A stretch of DNA of 64,000 nt. Origin: Physcomitrium patens (taxonomy: Eukaryota; Streptophyta; Bryopsida; Funariales; Funariaceae). The position numbers and the translations under genes are program-made. Location of the stretch: the NCBI RefSeq assembly GCF_000002425.4, contig NC_037256.1, forward strand, positions 11,484,941-11,548,940. Direction: 5' to 3'. Shown here one piece after another: positions 23,913 through 35,641 of the stretch (the stretch's first letter is position 1; every line of letters starts with the position of its first letter). The notes beneath the pieces were generated by a model, which made no database searches, had not been told where the DNA came from, and worked only from the letters and a program-made list of their open reading frames with translations.

Positions 23913-24919
23913 TTGGCAATTGAATTGATGGGTACATAGAATTGATGATTGATTCTGTCACTTGCGAGTGTAGAAAAATCTTGAATCAAGCATCTGCTAG
24001 ACATGTTGTGAATAGATAGAAGCGCAGAAGACTAGTCTGTTGTTTTCTAGATGGCACGAATACGTAGTTAGCCCTGTGGATCTGTACATTTTTGTACATT
24101 ATTGCTTGGCCTAGAACTGGAAGCATGTTTGGCCTAGAATCGCACGAACCCAAGTGGGGTGTTGGTGACAGTAATCGTAATTTTCTGCATGTATTGCTTT
24201 ATCATTTTAACGTGGCTGGCTTTGCTGAGAACGATGATGTTTCCCAGCCTCATCAATTGCACTTCGCTGAACATGATTGTCATGCCGCATGGAGGCCAGT
24301 GCTTTGAATAAAATCGGCGTCATACAGAGACGTTCTAACTGATGTCTATTTGATATTCCGTTGTGTCTTTGTTTGTGGTTATAAAAGGTTCCTGGTCATA
24401 GTTCCGGCAGTTCCAGCACTCGTCTCTGAATTGACGTTCCTGGACAGCATCTTAACAAAGATGATCAGTTGTGGTAGCTACAGTGGATCTACGATCGCAC
24501 ATGACAGCACATAAGAGTTTACACCACATTGCATAATCCGGGAAGACGTCGTAAGAGAACGGACTTCGAAGCCAGAATTGCAAGCTTCTACAAATCACAT
24601 CACAACCGGAAATCGGAAAATGCCTCAAAAGTTAATGAAACTACCAATGACGCACCTTACTGTGGTCAGAATGCTGATTGTCCATACCTTAAGATCCATT
24701 TCTACATGACGAGCGACATCAACTTGAGTGTAGATCCAACTTACTATGCATGGCCAAGCATGGTTGTGGAATACAGGACTTGGCTGAAATCTATTAATCT
24801 AGTGAGGCTCCTTTAAATCAGAGTTAAGTGAAAGAATCAATTATAAGTACCTTCCGCTGTTGTGTTTCCTAAACGAAAATTTGAGACATAATGAGTTCGA
24901 GTCCAACCCATAATACAAA
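23913..24919. other. Non-coding stretch between two convergent genes
   Basis: Gene-like composition, presumably 3' flank of the HNH relic and of the GT47 gene, which face each other here. Open frames at 24092-24307 and 24529-24816 encode nothing I recognise. Confidence 0.5.
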
Positions 24920-26251
24920 TCACCGCTTTCTGGTAATATCTGTAAAACCTGGTATAGTACCAAGAAATCTGATCTTCAAAGCTTGGATAGAAGTTTGCAG
25001 CAGGGTTTCGTCATCCTTGAGGTACTTGTTGTAAATCGCAAGGCAGTTTTCTTGCCTGGTCTGGATCTCCTCCGGTTTCATGGCCCGAAGAGTGCCCACA
25101 ATACGATGCATCTCTGTGGTCGGAAATTGCAAGAGACACTTGTACCACAAGATCAAAGTATCGAAGGGCTTGACATAGTTATCAGCTATTAACACAGGAA
25201 TGGCTCCCGCGCTCAATACCTCTATGAATCTGTAGGACGCTGGTTGAACTCCTGCCGGAACTAATCCAAACGTGGTGTTCATGAGATCATGGAAAGTAAA
25301 GTTCTTGTGAATCAACAAGTCTTCGTCACAGTGAACACCTAATGCTGGCTCCTTCTCCCGTATCATTTTGCTGATCGCGTGCTCACACGACGTGGCTACT
25401 ATCACGTCGTTTCCATTATGCATTCCCCGGAATGCATCCAAACTCCTGAACACGCCCTCCCCCTTCAATCCCAAGTACCGCAACCCCCGAAATGTGGCCA
25501 GGTATTTCCTTTCAAGAGGTTTCAAGGACTGAAATTCCCTCACGTGAAGGCGCCCCGGCAAAGGGACACTGACATCAAACCCTGGTCGGTACGTTGTCTC
25601 GTGCGTATCACTCGCCATCACAGATGCGTTGCCAATTGAAGCCTGGTGCGGTCCTTTCTGGTGCCACTTGTCCGCGAATATCACCAAAACATGGTTCTGC
25701 CCTCCGTTCCAATATGGCAGAGTGCTCGGGTGCGGCGGCCACGGAGTGTCGCCGTCAAGAAATACAAGGAAGAGACAGGCTTTTGCAGGATCGTTCGTGT
25801 AATACTTGGACTCATTGATGCGGGAGAAATAGCGCTTCGGTGGAGAGGGCAAGTTATACGTGAAGATCAGCAGATTCTCGGAGCTGTCGCATTTCGTATA
25901 ATTGAAGCATACATCCATGGAGCAGAGAGGGAACCTTGCAGGATAGTGCCACGTTTTGCCTTCCGCATACCATGGACCTCCATTGTTCCTGCATTCCTCT
26001 TTCTTGACCACCTCCTTGATAATTTCTTTTTCCACGACCACTGTTTCCGCAGGCGGGCAAACTGCGCGATCTGTACAATTACAATTAGCCGGAGTGCTCT
26101 CCAACAATTTCGTCCCCGGATCACGGGAAACAGAAACGATGGAGTTGTAATGTTTGAGAAATTTCGCGCTGTTAAAACTCGTGAGGGAGACAAAGATAAC
26201 GACGAAACAGAGGAACAAAATCAGCTCAAGCCTGCACACAACTCTTTTCAT
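24920..26251 (-). CDS. Exostosin-type glycosyltransferase, family GT47
   Basis: Intact 443-residue type II membrane protein starting at the ATG at 26251. The frame is open further upstream but without an ATG, and this start gives a three-residue basic tail before the membrane anchor (about residues 5-26). A luminal stem follows, with a charged repeat VVVEKEIIKEVVKKEE and a Cys cluster, then FNYTKC. The exostosin domain runs from about 125 to 405: RYFSRINESKYYTNDP, LPYWNGGQNHVLV, RPGFDVSVPLP, KYLATFRGLRY, VIVATSCEH, NTTFGLVPAGVQPASYRFIE and LSAGAIPVLI, the last two being the nucleotide-sugar-binding C-terminal half. Six N-glycosylation sequons fit a Golgi lumen location. It resembles EXT-like members more than the arabinan or xyloglucan branches. 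Donor and acceptor sugars cannot be read from sequence. It faces the HNH relic and has no introns. Confidence 0.88.
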   Translation of the reverse strand: MKRVVCRLELILFLCFVVIFVSLTSFNSAKFLKHYNSIVSVSRDPGTKLLESTPANCNCTDRAVCPPAETVVVEKEIIKEVVKKEECRNNGGPWYAEGKTWHYPARFPLCSMDVCFNYTKCDSSENLLIFTYNLPSPPKRYFSRINESKYYTNDPAKACLFLVFLDGDTPWPPHPSTLPYWNGGQNHVLVIFADKWHQKGPHQASIGNASVMASDTHETTYRPGFDVSVPLPGRLHVREFQSLKPLERKYLATFRGLRYLGLKGEGVFRSLDAFRGMHNGNDVIVATSCEHAISKMIREKEPALGVHCDEDLLIHKNFTFHDLMNTTFGLVPAGVQPASYRFIEVLSAGAIPVLIADNYVKPFDTLILWYKCLLQFPTTEMHRIVGTLRAMKPEEIQTRQENCLAIYNKYLKDDETLLQTSIQALKIRFLGTIPGFTDITRKR

Positions 26252-27199
26252 TTTGAGGAACAGATTGTAATGCTCGTGCTCCCGGTTCTTCAACTCACAG
26301 TTGCAAAAACCAATCTCTCACATAATTTCCAGATGCCGAGCATGTCAGTTTTTGCAACAAGTTCTCAGTTACGAAGACCCTGATTACATATATGGTATTC
26401 GTCCCTACGACAGGCTAAACTATTCGCAGAATCGGATTACATAGCTCAGGCTGGCAGTACAAGGGAAGGAACATCTACAGTCAGACAAACAATGTAGATG
26501 AAACCCTGTTCTTTAAAACAAAATTTCTGTCCCTGCATCAACTCCATCACCAACATGCTTGAACTCCATCAAATTTTCAGCAGATCCCGGGATGCTCCAC
26601 TATTATCCTGCCGATCCATCAATCGAGCTAACTCACAAGGTGACAAATGCGTGGCTATGACATGTCTCTAGAAATGGAATACTTGGTAACGCATCCAGGT
26701 TATCAACGTGATGATGTCTTCACGAATAGCCTCAGAATCACAGAAAGACTTGGAGCAAGTGACGTGACACGATGCAGTGGCCTGACACGGTACCAATGGA
26801 AGGAATCCAAAGGAACTGACGGGAAGCAAGTTGGAACCCTTAAAATGGTTTTTTTATTCAATTCCTACTCGAGTGAAACATGTAATTGGTAACATTGTGG
26901 GATTACTAAATTACACAGTAACTAGATGAACCCATGTGGTTGTCACAAAGTGTGACTCAAATGAAGCATTTTTTGAGCCACAGAATATTTTTCAAATACA
27001 ACTACAATACAATACAAGTAGAAAGAAATAAAATACACAATGGAGCTTTCAGCTACAAAGTAGGATAGGTAAACCTATGCCATTGTCACAAATAATATAC
27101 AAAAAAAGTAGTTAATTTTGTCCAAGGAACTACTTGTGAAAATATGTAAAAAAAATAAATAAAAATAAAAACATTATATTGCATTTAAAAATCATAAAC
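26252..27199. other. 5' flank of the GT47 gene
   Basis: Gene-like composition to about 26960, then AT-rich. It should hold the GT47 promoter and 5' UTR, but no TATA box can be assigned with confidence. The open frame 26647-26892 is unrecognised. Confidence 0.45.
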
Positions 27200-29150
27200 T
27201 TATGTTAAGACATTCAAAGGTATACTAAAGTCAATAAATAAATAAATAAAATTGATTAATTTGATTGGATAAACATTATTGTTGCCGACACCATCTTCAA
27301 CAACAACTTCATTTGCACCTAGATATTCTTGTTCTTCTCTAGAAAATATGGCCATAATCTTCTCAATAATATCCTCTAGATTATCATTTTGTGTACATAA
27401 AATGATTCTATCTCCAAGGAAGGTATCATTTGCTACATTATTTTCTACCAATCTTAGATAAATAACATCTACTAAGGACATTAATTCTTGATCAAAAATC
27501 ATATGATCAAGAAATAAAACTATATTATCAAGCAATAATTTTATATCATTTCTAACTTGGTAAGTGATAAATAGAAATATTAATCAATAATAATACAATT
27601 ATAAAAAATTCAATTGTACTACCATCTATTTATATAATATGTATGTTTATTCTATACCAAAAGAAGCCAATTAGCATAATCAATATTTACTTGAAGTGCT
27701 CTTGAATTCAATTTCATGTTTTCTTTTAATGTATGGATTTTTATTTGATGCCAAAGTGTTGAACGTTAAAAAGATGCTGCTACAATTTTCTTTTGAGTTT
27801 CTTTTACAATTAGTAGCAATATTTGGCAAGAATCTCTATAAAAACTATTATAGTTCCTCCAAATGGACAATTACTATCTTCAATGTCTCTAAAAGAATAA
27901 TCAATTATCTCAAGACAATAATAATATTGCATTGGAAGTTCATTCTAAATAATAAGCTAAGTTTGGTAAATAAACTCAATATGCTTGGATTTCTTAGTAA
28001 TTGAATAATTTTTTTTTGTTATAATCTAGTAGAATCTTGAAAGTAGAATGGACAATTCTTCCTTCCTTAATTAATAATATGGCAATTCTTAATGATGCAA
28101 CATATATAATAACCTTTTGCATCAACCAAACTTTAGTTGCCAAAGTATTGTAAACAAATATCTTATTAGTTTCTATAAGTTTGATTAGAAAAAATATGCA
28201 TCCATATTCTTTCATTATAGAGGTCATAATATCATCATATTTCTTTCTGTGTTTAAAATTCAATTGTAGAATATATTACTTCAAATTTATTGTTAATTGT
28301 TGAATGTCCCATGCTCTTTCTTTAATAATAAATCAATTTCTATTAACTATTGTATTCCAATTGTTTCTTAGTAATGGCATTGAAAGAAATTGTACAAGCG
28401 TTCTATTGAAATCTTGCAAAATCTCATCTAACAAGAAAAATTTAAAATCCTTAATCTATTCTTTTGTTGGATTATTAATTCTATGTTTTTTTTACAAATA
28501 GACATTGAAATCATCCAAGATACTTTTCTAAAATCTTTTCTATAGATTTAATGGATTTAGCAAATTTTTGTGCAATATCAAAACAACAAACAATGCCTTC
28601 AATTAAAATCCAATTTATATTTTTTTAATACTTCTTTCAAAAATTGTCGCCACTTTCTATCATCTTCAAGCAATTCTAAGCTACATATGTATATTTAAAT
28701 ATGGGATAGAAAATTCCATGAATAGTCTTTAAGTGTTCAAATGATTGTGGACTTTTAACGTGGATTAACAAAAGCCTAAAATAATATCTTTCTATCATTT
28801 TAATATTTTCAAAATATAATCTTCTAATAGCAAATCTATGTTTTTTCAATGTCTACATTTTTCTTATCTTATGCCAAATAAAATGTTGTAAAAACTATAG
28901 GTATGTATATTGTGTTGCTATTGCTATTACTGCACATGTCTCAAAAAATAAAGTTAATATTATCTATTATCTTTCAATATGGTCTAAAATTATAGTTGTC
29001 TCATCATTTGCATCATATACCACTTGATGCATTTTTAAAAGATGAATGGCCAAATGAATAACATTTGACATTTCTTTATAGATTTATATGCCAAAAAGTT
29101 TTCAAGCAGCCTCCAAAGCTCCAATATATCTTGCATCTATTAAAATAAAT
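27200..29150 (-). pseudogene. Helitron Pif1-like helicase relic, C-terminal part
   Basis: Minus-strand remains of a RepHel protein. 29130-28980: DARYIGALEAA and HLAIHLLKMHQVVYDAND, the segment after the Rep domain. 27994-28263: MNFKHRKKYDDIMTS then FFLIKLIETNKIFVYNTL, the Walker A region with the G-x-G-K-T residues lost, then VASLRIAILLIKEGRIVHSTFKI, the helicase motif Ia region. 27200-27535: DRIILCTQNDNLEDIIEKIM..SREEQEYL and VEDGVGNNNVYPIKLINFI, the late helicase motifs. Rolling-circle transposons use this helicase with a HUH nuclease. Dead, with many stops and lost catalytic residues. The N-terminal part lies beyond the copia insertion at 33815-34390. Confidence 0.8.
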
Positions 29151-29189
29151 AAACAAAAGTAAAAATAGAATAAGTTATACTAAAAAAAA

Positions 29190-29722
29190 TATCACCTTAG
29201 ATAAGTTGCTATTGATTAAAGGATTGGCTCTTGGTATGTAAAAAAGCCAAGAGATAAGATAGATGAATAGACAAAGGATCTTAAAAATATAAAAAATATA
29301 CTAAAAATATAAAAAATATACTAAAAATATATCCTTATAATAGATAAGGTAGTTATGAATATTATTAATAGAATATTGGATGGATGTATCCATCAAAAAA
29401 TAGAAGTTTTCCATTAGGATAGCAGCCACTATCTATAAGTAATGAGTGTTGGAAGTGAGAGATATCTTATTCCATACTTTGTTTATAAGCAACCTTACTG
29501 ATGTTGTTTGTTGGTAACTTCAAAGTTCTTTTACTTCAATAGATTATAAATCCACTCACCTTTAGTTATAAATTTTGAAGTTCTTTGAAGTCTTTCTTGT
29601 TGTAATTGTAGATCGTATGGTTTTTGCTAATGTTAAGATTTAATATCTTCTAAACTCTATTTTATAACTAATTATTGATATAATTTTATTCTTACTTGTT
29701 ATTAAATACATTTATTGTCTTT
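29190..29722 (+). repeat. El-7 5' LTR
   Basis: Starts TATCACCTTAGATAAG, equivalent to TATTACTTTAGATAAG of the 3' copy at 33690; the terminal TG is probably decayed to TA. Includes an 18-bp tandem repeat (29285-29330) of the ACTAAAAATATAAAAAAT type. The right border is estimated from a weak tRNA-Met-like primer site, AGGTATCAATCA, near 29725. Confidence 0.55.
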
Positions 29723-30149
29723 GAAGGTATCAATCACCTTAGAATGATGTTATAAAGTACTAGTATTATGTTTCTTTATTGAGTTACATCATTGATATAC
29801 TAATATTGTATTTTTGTGTGCTGAATTTTTTAAGAAGTCTTCTTACAGTAATAAGAAGTTATTTGTGAGATTAGAAGTGTTTTTATGAGAGTTGAAAGTG
29901 ATTAAAGAGTGAAATTACTAGCTTACTCACAAAAGAGGTATTTTGAATTTTTAAGGCAATAAGATCTTTTTACTTATTTAGAGAGCTTTATCTTTCTTTC
30001 TTTTTCTTGATTTTCTTTGATATACTTCTTCATTAAACATTACTTCAAATAAAGACAAAGGCTTGAGAGTGATTGAGAAGTTTAGAAGTAACAATTTATA
30101 CTATTGAAAGAAGAAAATAGAACTTTTATTAGCTTTATTAGATCTTTAG

Positions 30150-30650
30150 AACATTATTGATGAAAGTAAAGAACTTTCAAGCGATGATGCTGATATGAAG
30201 GTGAAGAAGGAGTACAAACATCATGAAAAGAAGGATTTTTGTATGATTGCAATAAATCTTGAAGATGCTAACTTTACACATGTAATTGCTTGCAATAAAT
30301 TAACAAAAGCATGAAAGACTCTCTATAATATCTATGAGAATAGAAACCTTACTAACATTCTATAGACAATGAGGAAGTTTTTAACAATAAAAATGGAAGA
30401 AAAAGATGATATCATGGCTTATGTCAACAAGATAAAAGCACTTACAAATCAACTAGTAATTATTGACAAGCCAGTTAATAATAAAGACATTGTATTCTTA
30501 TTATTCATGAGCCTTCCAAAATCCTACAAATATTTTATTATAGAATTATAATTTATTAATATGAAAGAACTTACAACAAAGTATGTAATATCAAGACTAG
30601 TCCATGAAGTGGCTAAGAGGAAAAAAAAAAAAAAACTTCAAAGTAATGAT
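30150..30650 (+). pseudogene. El-7 copia-type gag
   Basis: Frame around 30210-30650 reads FCMIAINLEDANFTHVIACN, then KFLTIKMEEKDDIMAYVNKI, then SLPKSYKYFIIEL and NMKELTTKYVISRLVHEV, the pattern of copia gag polyproteins (UBN2-type domain). Stops (TGA, TAG, TAA) interrupt it. The longest open piece is 30369-30551. It would have formed the particle shell. Coding similarity ends near 30660, where El-8 begins. Confidence 0.75.
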
Positions 30651-30699
30651 TTGGTTCTACTCTAAAGATAAGGTAAATGTAGCTATTTTCATTAATGTT

Positions 30700-32695
30700 A
30701 TTGTGTTGGAAAGTAGCATAATATGTAAAAATAATACAAATTTTTTTGAAATTTTGGATTGTAATTAGAAATAAAATAAAATAAAATAAAAATATAAAAA
30801 TATAAAAATATATTTATCTAATTTTTTAAAATTTATAATTTAAATTTTATAATTAAAAATAGAAGATGTAGGATTTATTAATAAGAAGTTTAGAGAGGCT
30901 TTAGAATCAAAATTATAATATTTTAATTTCTAGGTCATTTCATGTGAGTAGATAACATGAATAATAGAGGATTTCATTTCTATTGGTTGAAAGTCATGCC
31001 TAATAGACTTCAAGATGTTATTTAGAACTACTTTAGAATTTGGCACAACTTTAAGGCAATTCATTCGAGGCAAAGCAGACCATTTGAGGCAAGGCAATGC
31101 ATTTGAAGTTTAGAGGTTAGATTCAAAAATTTTGTGTTTTGGACTAGAATTTGGATGAAAGAAATATATAATTTGGAGTTATAATGAGAGAGTTATATTT
31201 TTTGAAGTTAAGATGTGATTTTGGTACCTATTGTTATTCTTTTAAGTATATAGAGAGTTGTAGGAAAGCTTGAAGAATCAAAAAATGAGGTTTAAAAGCA
31301 AGCTTAAAGAACTATATTTTATATTAAAATGTATTATATTCCAATCTAAAACAAAAGAGAAAGAACTATTGGAAGTTAATATTTAAAACTAGGATTTGTA
31401 AGTGAATTGTTTTTAATGGAGGTTTTGATTTTTGCCATATCTTAAGTTTTTGGATAATTTTTTAGCTCAAAATTTCTATAAATGTAGATGATTATGTTAA
31501 AAAGTTTTATATAAAAAATTTATGATATTTGAGCATTGGATTTTTGAGATATGAAGGAATTTATGTGCATATACTTAGAAATTGATATATTTAGTATATC
31601 TCAGAAATTAGGCAATTTTTATAGACTTGTAATGAATTTACAATTGAATTTTCATATGAAAGTATTCAAGAATATAAATTAACTTGTGGAGAATTTTGAA
31701 TCCAATTAAAAAGTTAGATTAGAAGTTATTGATTGATACATATACGAAAGGGATTTTTATAAGAGTAGAATTGATTTTAGGATATCTAGTCACATTTTAG
31801 GTACTCTTATGCATCCTAGAATTTTTTATTTGATATATTTGTCTTCTTAAAGATAAGCTATAAATCATACTTTTATTTTATAATCTTACAATTTATTTAA
31901 GCAATTAATAGAAACTAGAGATCTAATGTTTTTTTTGAAGCAACTCCATCTATTACAATATTTAGTCCTTCCACTAAGAAAGCCTTAAGGCACTAATTTC
32001 TCAACAAGTCAAGATAGGAGATATAAAGTAAGGAGGCTCAAATCATGAAGATGGTCATAATCTTACAGATGAATTTTTTAAGGCCATGCAAATGGTGATG
32101 GACCAATAAGTTGCTAATGCAACTTTATAAAGGGCTACCTAAGCATTGAAAACATTATTGACAAAGTGGAGAAGTTTGATGGAAGGAATATCACTAAATT
32201 TTTAAGGATTTACAGTTATAAAATGAAAATCTATTAAATTCTAAAAAATAAGATGATTAAAACCTTTGATTTAGCAGTTGTCTCAAAAAATTAAAAAAAA
32301 ATTAAAAATTAAAAAATAAAAATAAAAAAATAGCTATATGAGAATATTAATACAAATACATGGACTAGATTTGAAGAGAGATTGAGAGATGAATACTTTC
32401 TTGAAGACATTGAAAGAATGATTAAGAGAAGTTTTATTGATTGGATGGAATAACAATCAAATAAAAATATGGGACCAAATAAGTTACTGAAGAAATTTAA
32501 GAAGAAATTTGTACAACTTTCATTATCTAAAAATCACCTTTTATAGGTAAGGAAATTAGAATTATTCCTACAAATTACAAATGAAATGCTACAAGATAGC
32601 TTACTTCTTTTTTTTTAAGATAGAACAATAGAAGGTGATTTTACCATCAATTAGAGAAGGTTGGAAGAGGCATTGAACCTCATTACGAAACAACA
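30700..32695 (+). mobile_element. El-8: Ty3 fragment (LTR-like DNA plus gag) inside El-7
   Basis: 30700-31930 is AT-rich and LTR-like without coding. From about 31950 to 32695 the plus strand encodes gag of a Ty3-type element over a few frames: EKFDGRNITKFLRIYSYKMK, then RFEERLRDEYFLEDIERM, KNMGPNKLLKKFKKKFVQL and EGDFTIN*RRLEEALNLIT. It ends abruptly where copia RT resumes, so it is a truncated insertion or recombination product. The left border is uncertain. Confidence 0.55.
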
Positions 32696-33560
32696 ATGTA
32701 TGAAGTATAAGATGAGTGATTTGGAAGAGCTTCATTATTTTTTAAAAGTGGAATTTGTGAGTAATCATGCTAAAAAGACAATTAGTCAAAGCAAATATAT
32801 TACAATGAGTCAAAATAAGTACATTGAAGAGGTGTTGAAACAATTCAATATGGAAGAATATAAGTCTATAGGTACACCTTTGGATGCCAATTTAAAATTA
32901 ATAAAATTCACAAATGAAGAGTTTACTAAAGTTGGAGATGAAATATAAGGTATTTCATATAAAGCAATAGTAGGCTCACTTATATATGCAATGCTTGATA
33001 GCAAAGTAGATCATATATATGTAGTGAGTATTGTGAGCCAACATATATCAAAATCTAGATCAATCCACTAAACAACCATCAAAAAAATCTTGAGGTATTT
33101 ATAAGATACTTTGTACTTCAAATTGTGCCTTAGAGGTGATAATATTACTTTACATGATTATTATGATGTGGATTAGACTAGAGATATAAATTATAGAAGG
33201 TCAACAATAAGATATATGTTCTTTATTGGAATAGAAGCTATTTCATGAAATTGCAAGAGACAATCTACAATTGCAAGGTCAATAATGGTGGTAAAATATA
33301 TGGCAATAAGCTATATTACAATGGAGGCAATATGGCTAAGTCAACTTTTAGAGGACATTAAAATAGTACAAATGGAAGCAACTTCAACAAAGTGTGACAA
33401 TCAAGGATACCTTACATTTATAAAGAATTCAAAGTATCATTGAAAGAGCAAGCACATTCACATTCAACATTGTTTTATGAGAATATTGAAATAGAAGTGA
33501 TTGATATAAAATAATATACAACAAAATACATACTTGTTGATTTTTTGACAAAGGCATTAA
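32661..33560 (+). pseudogene. El-7 copia reverse transcriptase end and RNase H
   Basis: From about 32695: MSDLEELHYFLKVEF, ISQSKYI, YIEEVLKQFNMEEYKSIGTP, the conserved end of copia RT (RVT_2). After TAA at 32948 the frame continues SYKAIVGSLIYAMLDSKVD, then STIRYMFFIGIEAIS, KYMAISYITMEAIWLSQLL and KSKHIHIQHCF, the copia RNase H blocks. The conserved Asp of the RNase H start and several positions have decayed and several stops interrupt. The open frame at 32661-32948 is a chimera: its first 12-13 residues come from El-8 gag. Confidence 0.8.
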
Positions 33561-33689
33561 TTAAAGACAAATATTACATGCTGACAAAGGCATTAGAATT
33601 AAAACCTTTGATTAATAAAAAATAAAATTATTAAAATAAATAAATAAATAAGTAAAAATAAAAAATAAAATAAATTATATTATAAAGAA

Positions 33690-33811
33690 TATTACTTTAG
33701 ATAAGTTGCTATTGATTAAAGGATTGGCTTTTGATATGTAAGAAGGCCAAGAAATAAGATAGATGAATGGATAGAGGATATTTAAGGATATAGACAATAT
33801 ACTAAAGATAT
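33690..33811 (+). repeat. El-7 3' LTR, truncated
   Basis: About 120 bp matching the start of the 5' LTR at 29190 (ATAAGTTGCTATTGATTAAA in both), then abrupt change to Helitron sequence. The rest of the LTR is missing. Confidence 0.7.
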
Positions 33812-33814
33812 TAC

Positions 33815-34390
33815 ATTTTATATAGTATTTCATATGTCTATCTATATAATAAAATATATAGTATTTCATATGCCTATCTATATAATACAATAAATGGATT
33901 ATTCTCCCTCAAAACTTCTTTAATTTTTTACATAGTTTGGCTCAATAAACCATGACTACATCTCATTCTTCTATCTTGTATAAATGATGTATTGTGGATA
34001 TAGAATTGCATATAAGTTAAATCAATACATTCTTTTCATAATAATACTTTTGTTAAATGGTACAATTCTTCATTTATTCTAAAATTATATGGAGCATTTC
34101 TTTGATGCACAGATTGATCAATATTTATAACTAAGGATATAAATACATGTGGAACATTGTATTGATGGATATTTTCTCAGAACTCCCTTACTCTTACATC
34201 CTGTTTTTTAATAAGCATCTCAAAAGGAAAGACATAGAAGATAAAGGTAATAGAGAAATTTTTCCTTGACGATAATATTATCCAAATAATGGTAGCTTCT
34301 TTGCAGACTTAGCTAAATGTTCATCAAATCAATGTAGTGTATTACAAAGAATATACAAAATATTCATCCTCTCTAGATTATATATGGTTT
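33815..34390 (-). pseudogene. Helitron RepHel relic, N-terminal part
   Basis: Minus strand, in order: FDEHLAKSAKKLPLFG near 34330, CKEATI, EF*ENIHQYNVPHVFISL near 34190, PYNFRINEELYHLTKVLL near 34090, QFYIHNTSFIQDRRMR near 34000, then ENNPFIVLYR*AYEIL near 33880. These follow the Helitron helicase-like N-terminal domain. The region that should come next, with the HUH Rep nuclease, is absent; the copia element begins instead. A 35-bp tandem duplication at 33826-33890 repeats the YR*AYEIL stretch. Confidence 0.75.
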
Positions 34391-35641
34391 CAAGACTTGT
34401 AACTATTTCACCTTCTCTTTGTATTCTTTTATGTTTCCTATACTATCATTAAGTAATTGCTATCCAATTCATTATTAAAGTTGAACCGTTCACAATAGCA
34501 TGGATTCTACCAAACAATTAGAATAAGCTTGTAAGTTTTAAAATTGTACCTTCATAAAATTTCAATAAAATCTTATTACTCAAGTATTTTAGCAAAATTA
34601 CATAGTACTTATAAAATAAAAATGAGTATGTATAGCTTAATTAGTCAAATTATAATGTCATAGTGCTTTAACAAAAATATCTTACATCTATGCATTTCTA
34701 TTAATTACAAGTATATATATTTTTACAATAACTTGTTATAACAAAAAATTTAATTTTTTTAATATTTTATATTTTATAAATCAAAATATATATATAAAAT
34801 AATAAATATTTAATTATTTATTAAAAATATATTATTATTTATTATTTTATTTATATACACAAATAAATATATATATATATATGCATACATATGAAGTTGA
34901 ATATAAAAATAAGAAATGAATTCCTTCAATTTAATTTTTTTACAATAATTCTTCTTATATAATTGATAATAATCCTAAAATAAAGATATAATATGAAATA
35001 TAATATAAAAATTATAAAAAACTATAAATATAATTATAAAAATAAATATAAAGATAAAAACTATTAGTATAAAACTATAAAATAATAAAATGACTTTGAA
35101 ATCCTTATATAAATATATATTTAATAATGGTATCCTAGCTTCTATTACAAAGGAAAAAAAGATGACAGCCAAAGGATGTGAAATATGTATAATGCATAAT
35201 TAAAAAAGTCAAACACAAAATTCTTCTATGTATGGTGGTTTACAAAAAATTGCCATTTTTACTTTTTAGTCTTCATGCTTATACTTCAAAGTATAAAAAA
35301 ATAATAATTACTCAAATTTTCCTTCCGATTGGCTTTGTAATTTAATTAATGTCTCTATTACCAGCAACTTGTCATTTAGAAAGTATAATTTTAATGTCAA
35401 TAAAAATAAATTTGGTGTGGCTAAAGCAAGTGAACTTTGATTGTCATAAAAATATTGCAAATGAATTCATTTGCTTGCACATGAGCAAGACGGCTCAAAA
35501 TATCCAATCCATAATAAAACTTAATGTTGGTTGTAATAAAGAAAAAGTCCAAATTTGAATATTTGATAAAAAATACTTCCATAAATTAAAGATTTTTTTT
35601 TATAATAAAATGAATTCAAATACTAAAATGAATATTAATAT
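34391..35641. other. AT-rich stretch, no gene recognised
   Basis: Left end may be decayed Helitron upstream sequence. The rest is low-complexity AT with no recognisable coding or repeat structure, apart from short (TA)n runs near 34865-34885. Confidence 0.5.

Larger units (their letters stand above)
29190..33811 (+). mobile_element. El-7: Ty1/copia element inserted in the Helitron relic
   Basis: Plus-strand copia element with a 5' LTR, copia-type gag, the C-terminal RT and RNase H, and a truncated 3' LTR. Protease, integrase and most of RT are missing, replaced by an unrelated Ty3 fragment (El-8). Helitron coding sequence flanks it on both sides in the same orientation, so it landed in, or replaced, the middle of the Helitron gene. 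No target duplication could be recognised. Confidence 0.75.

Noticed and set aside
25646-26383. 245-codon open frame on the plus strand
   Set aside because: It lies antisense to the GT47 gene, has no recognisable motif, and is explained by the GC-rich coding sequence on the other strand.
26647-26892. Possible 81-codon gene upstream of GT47
   Set aside because: No recognisable domain or composition signal beyond general gene-flank GC; could be 5' flank.
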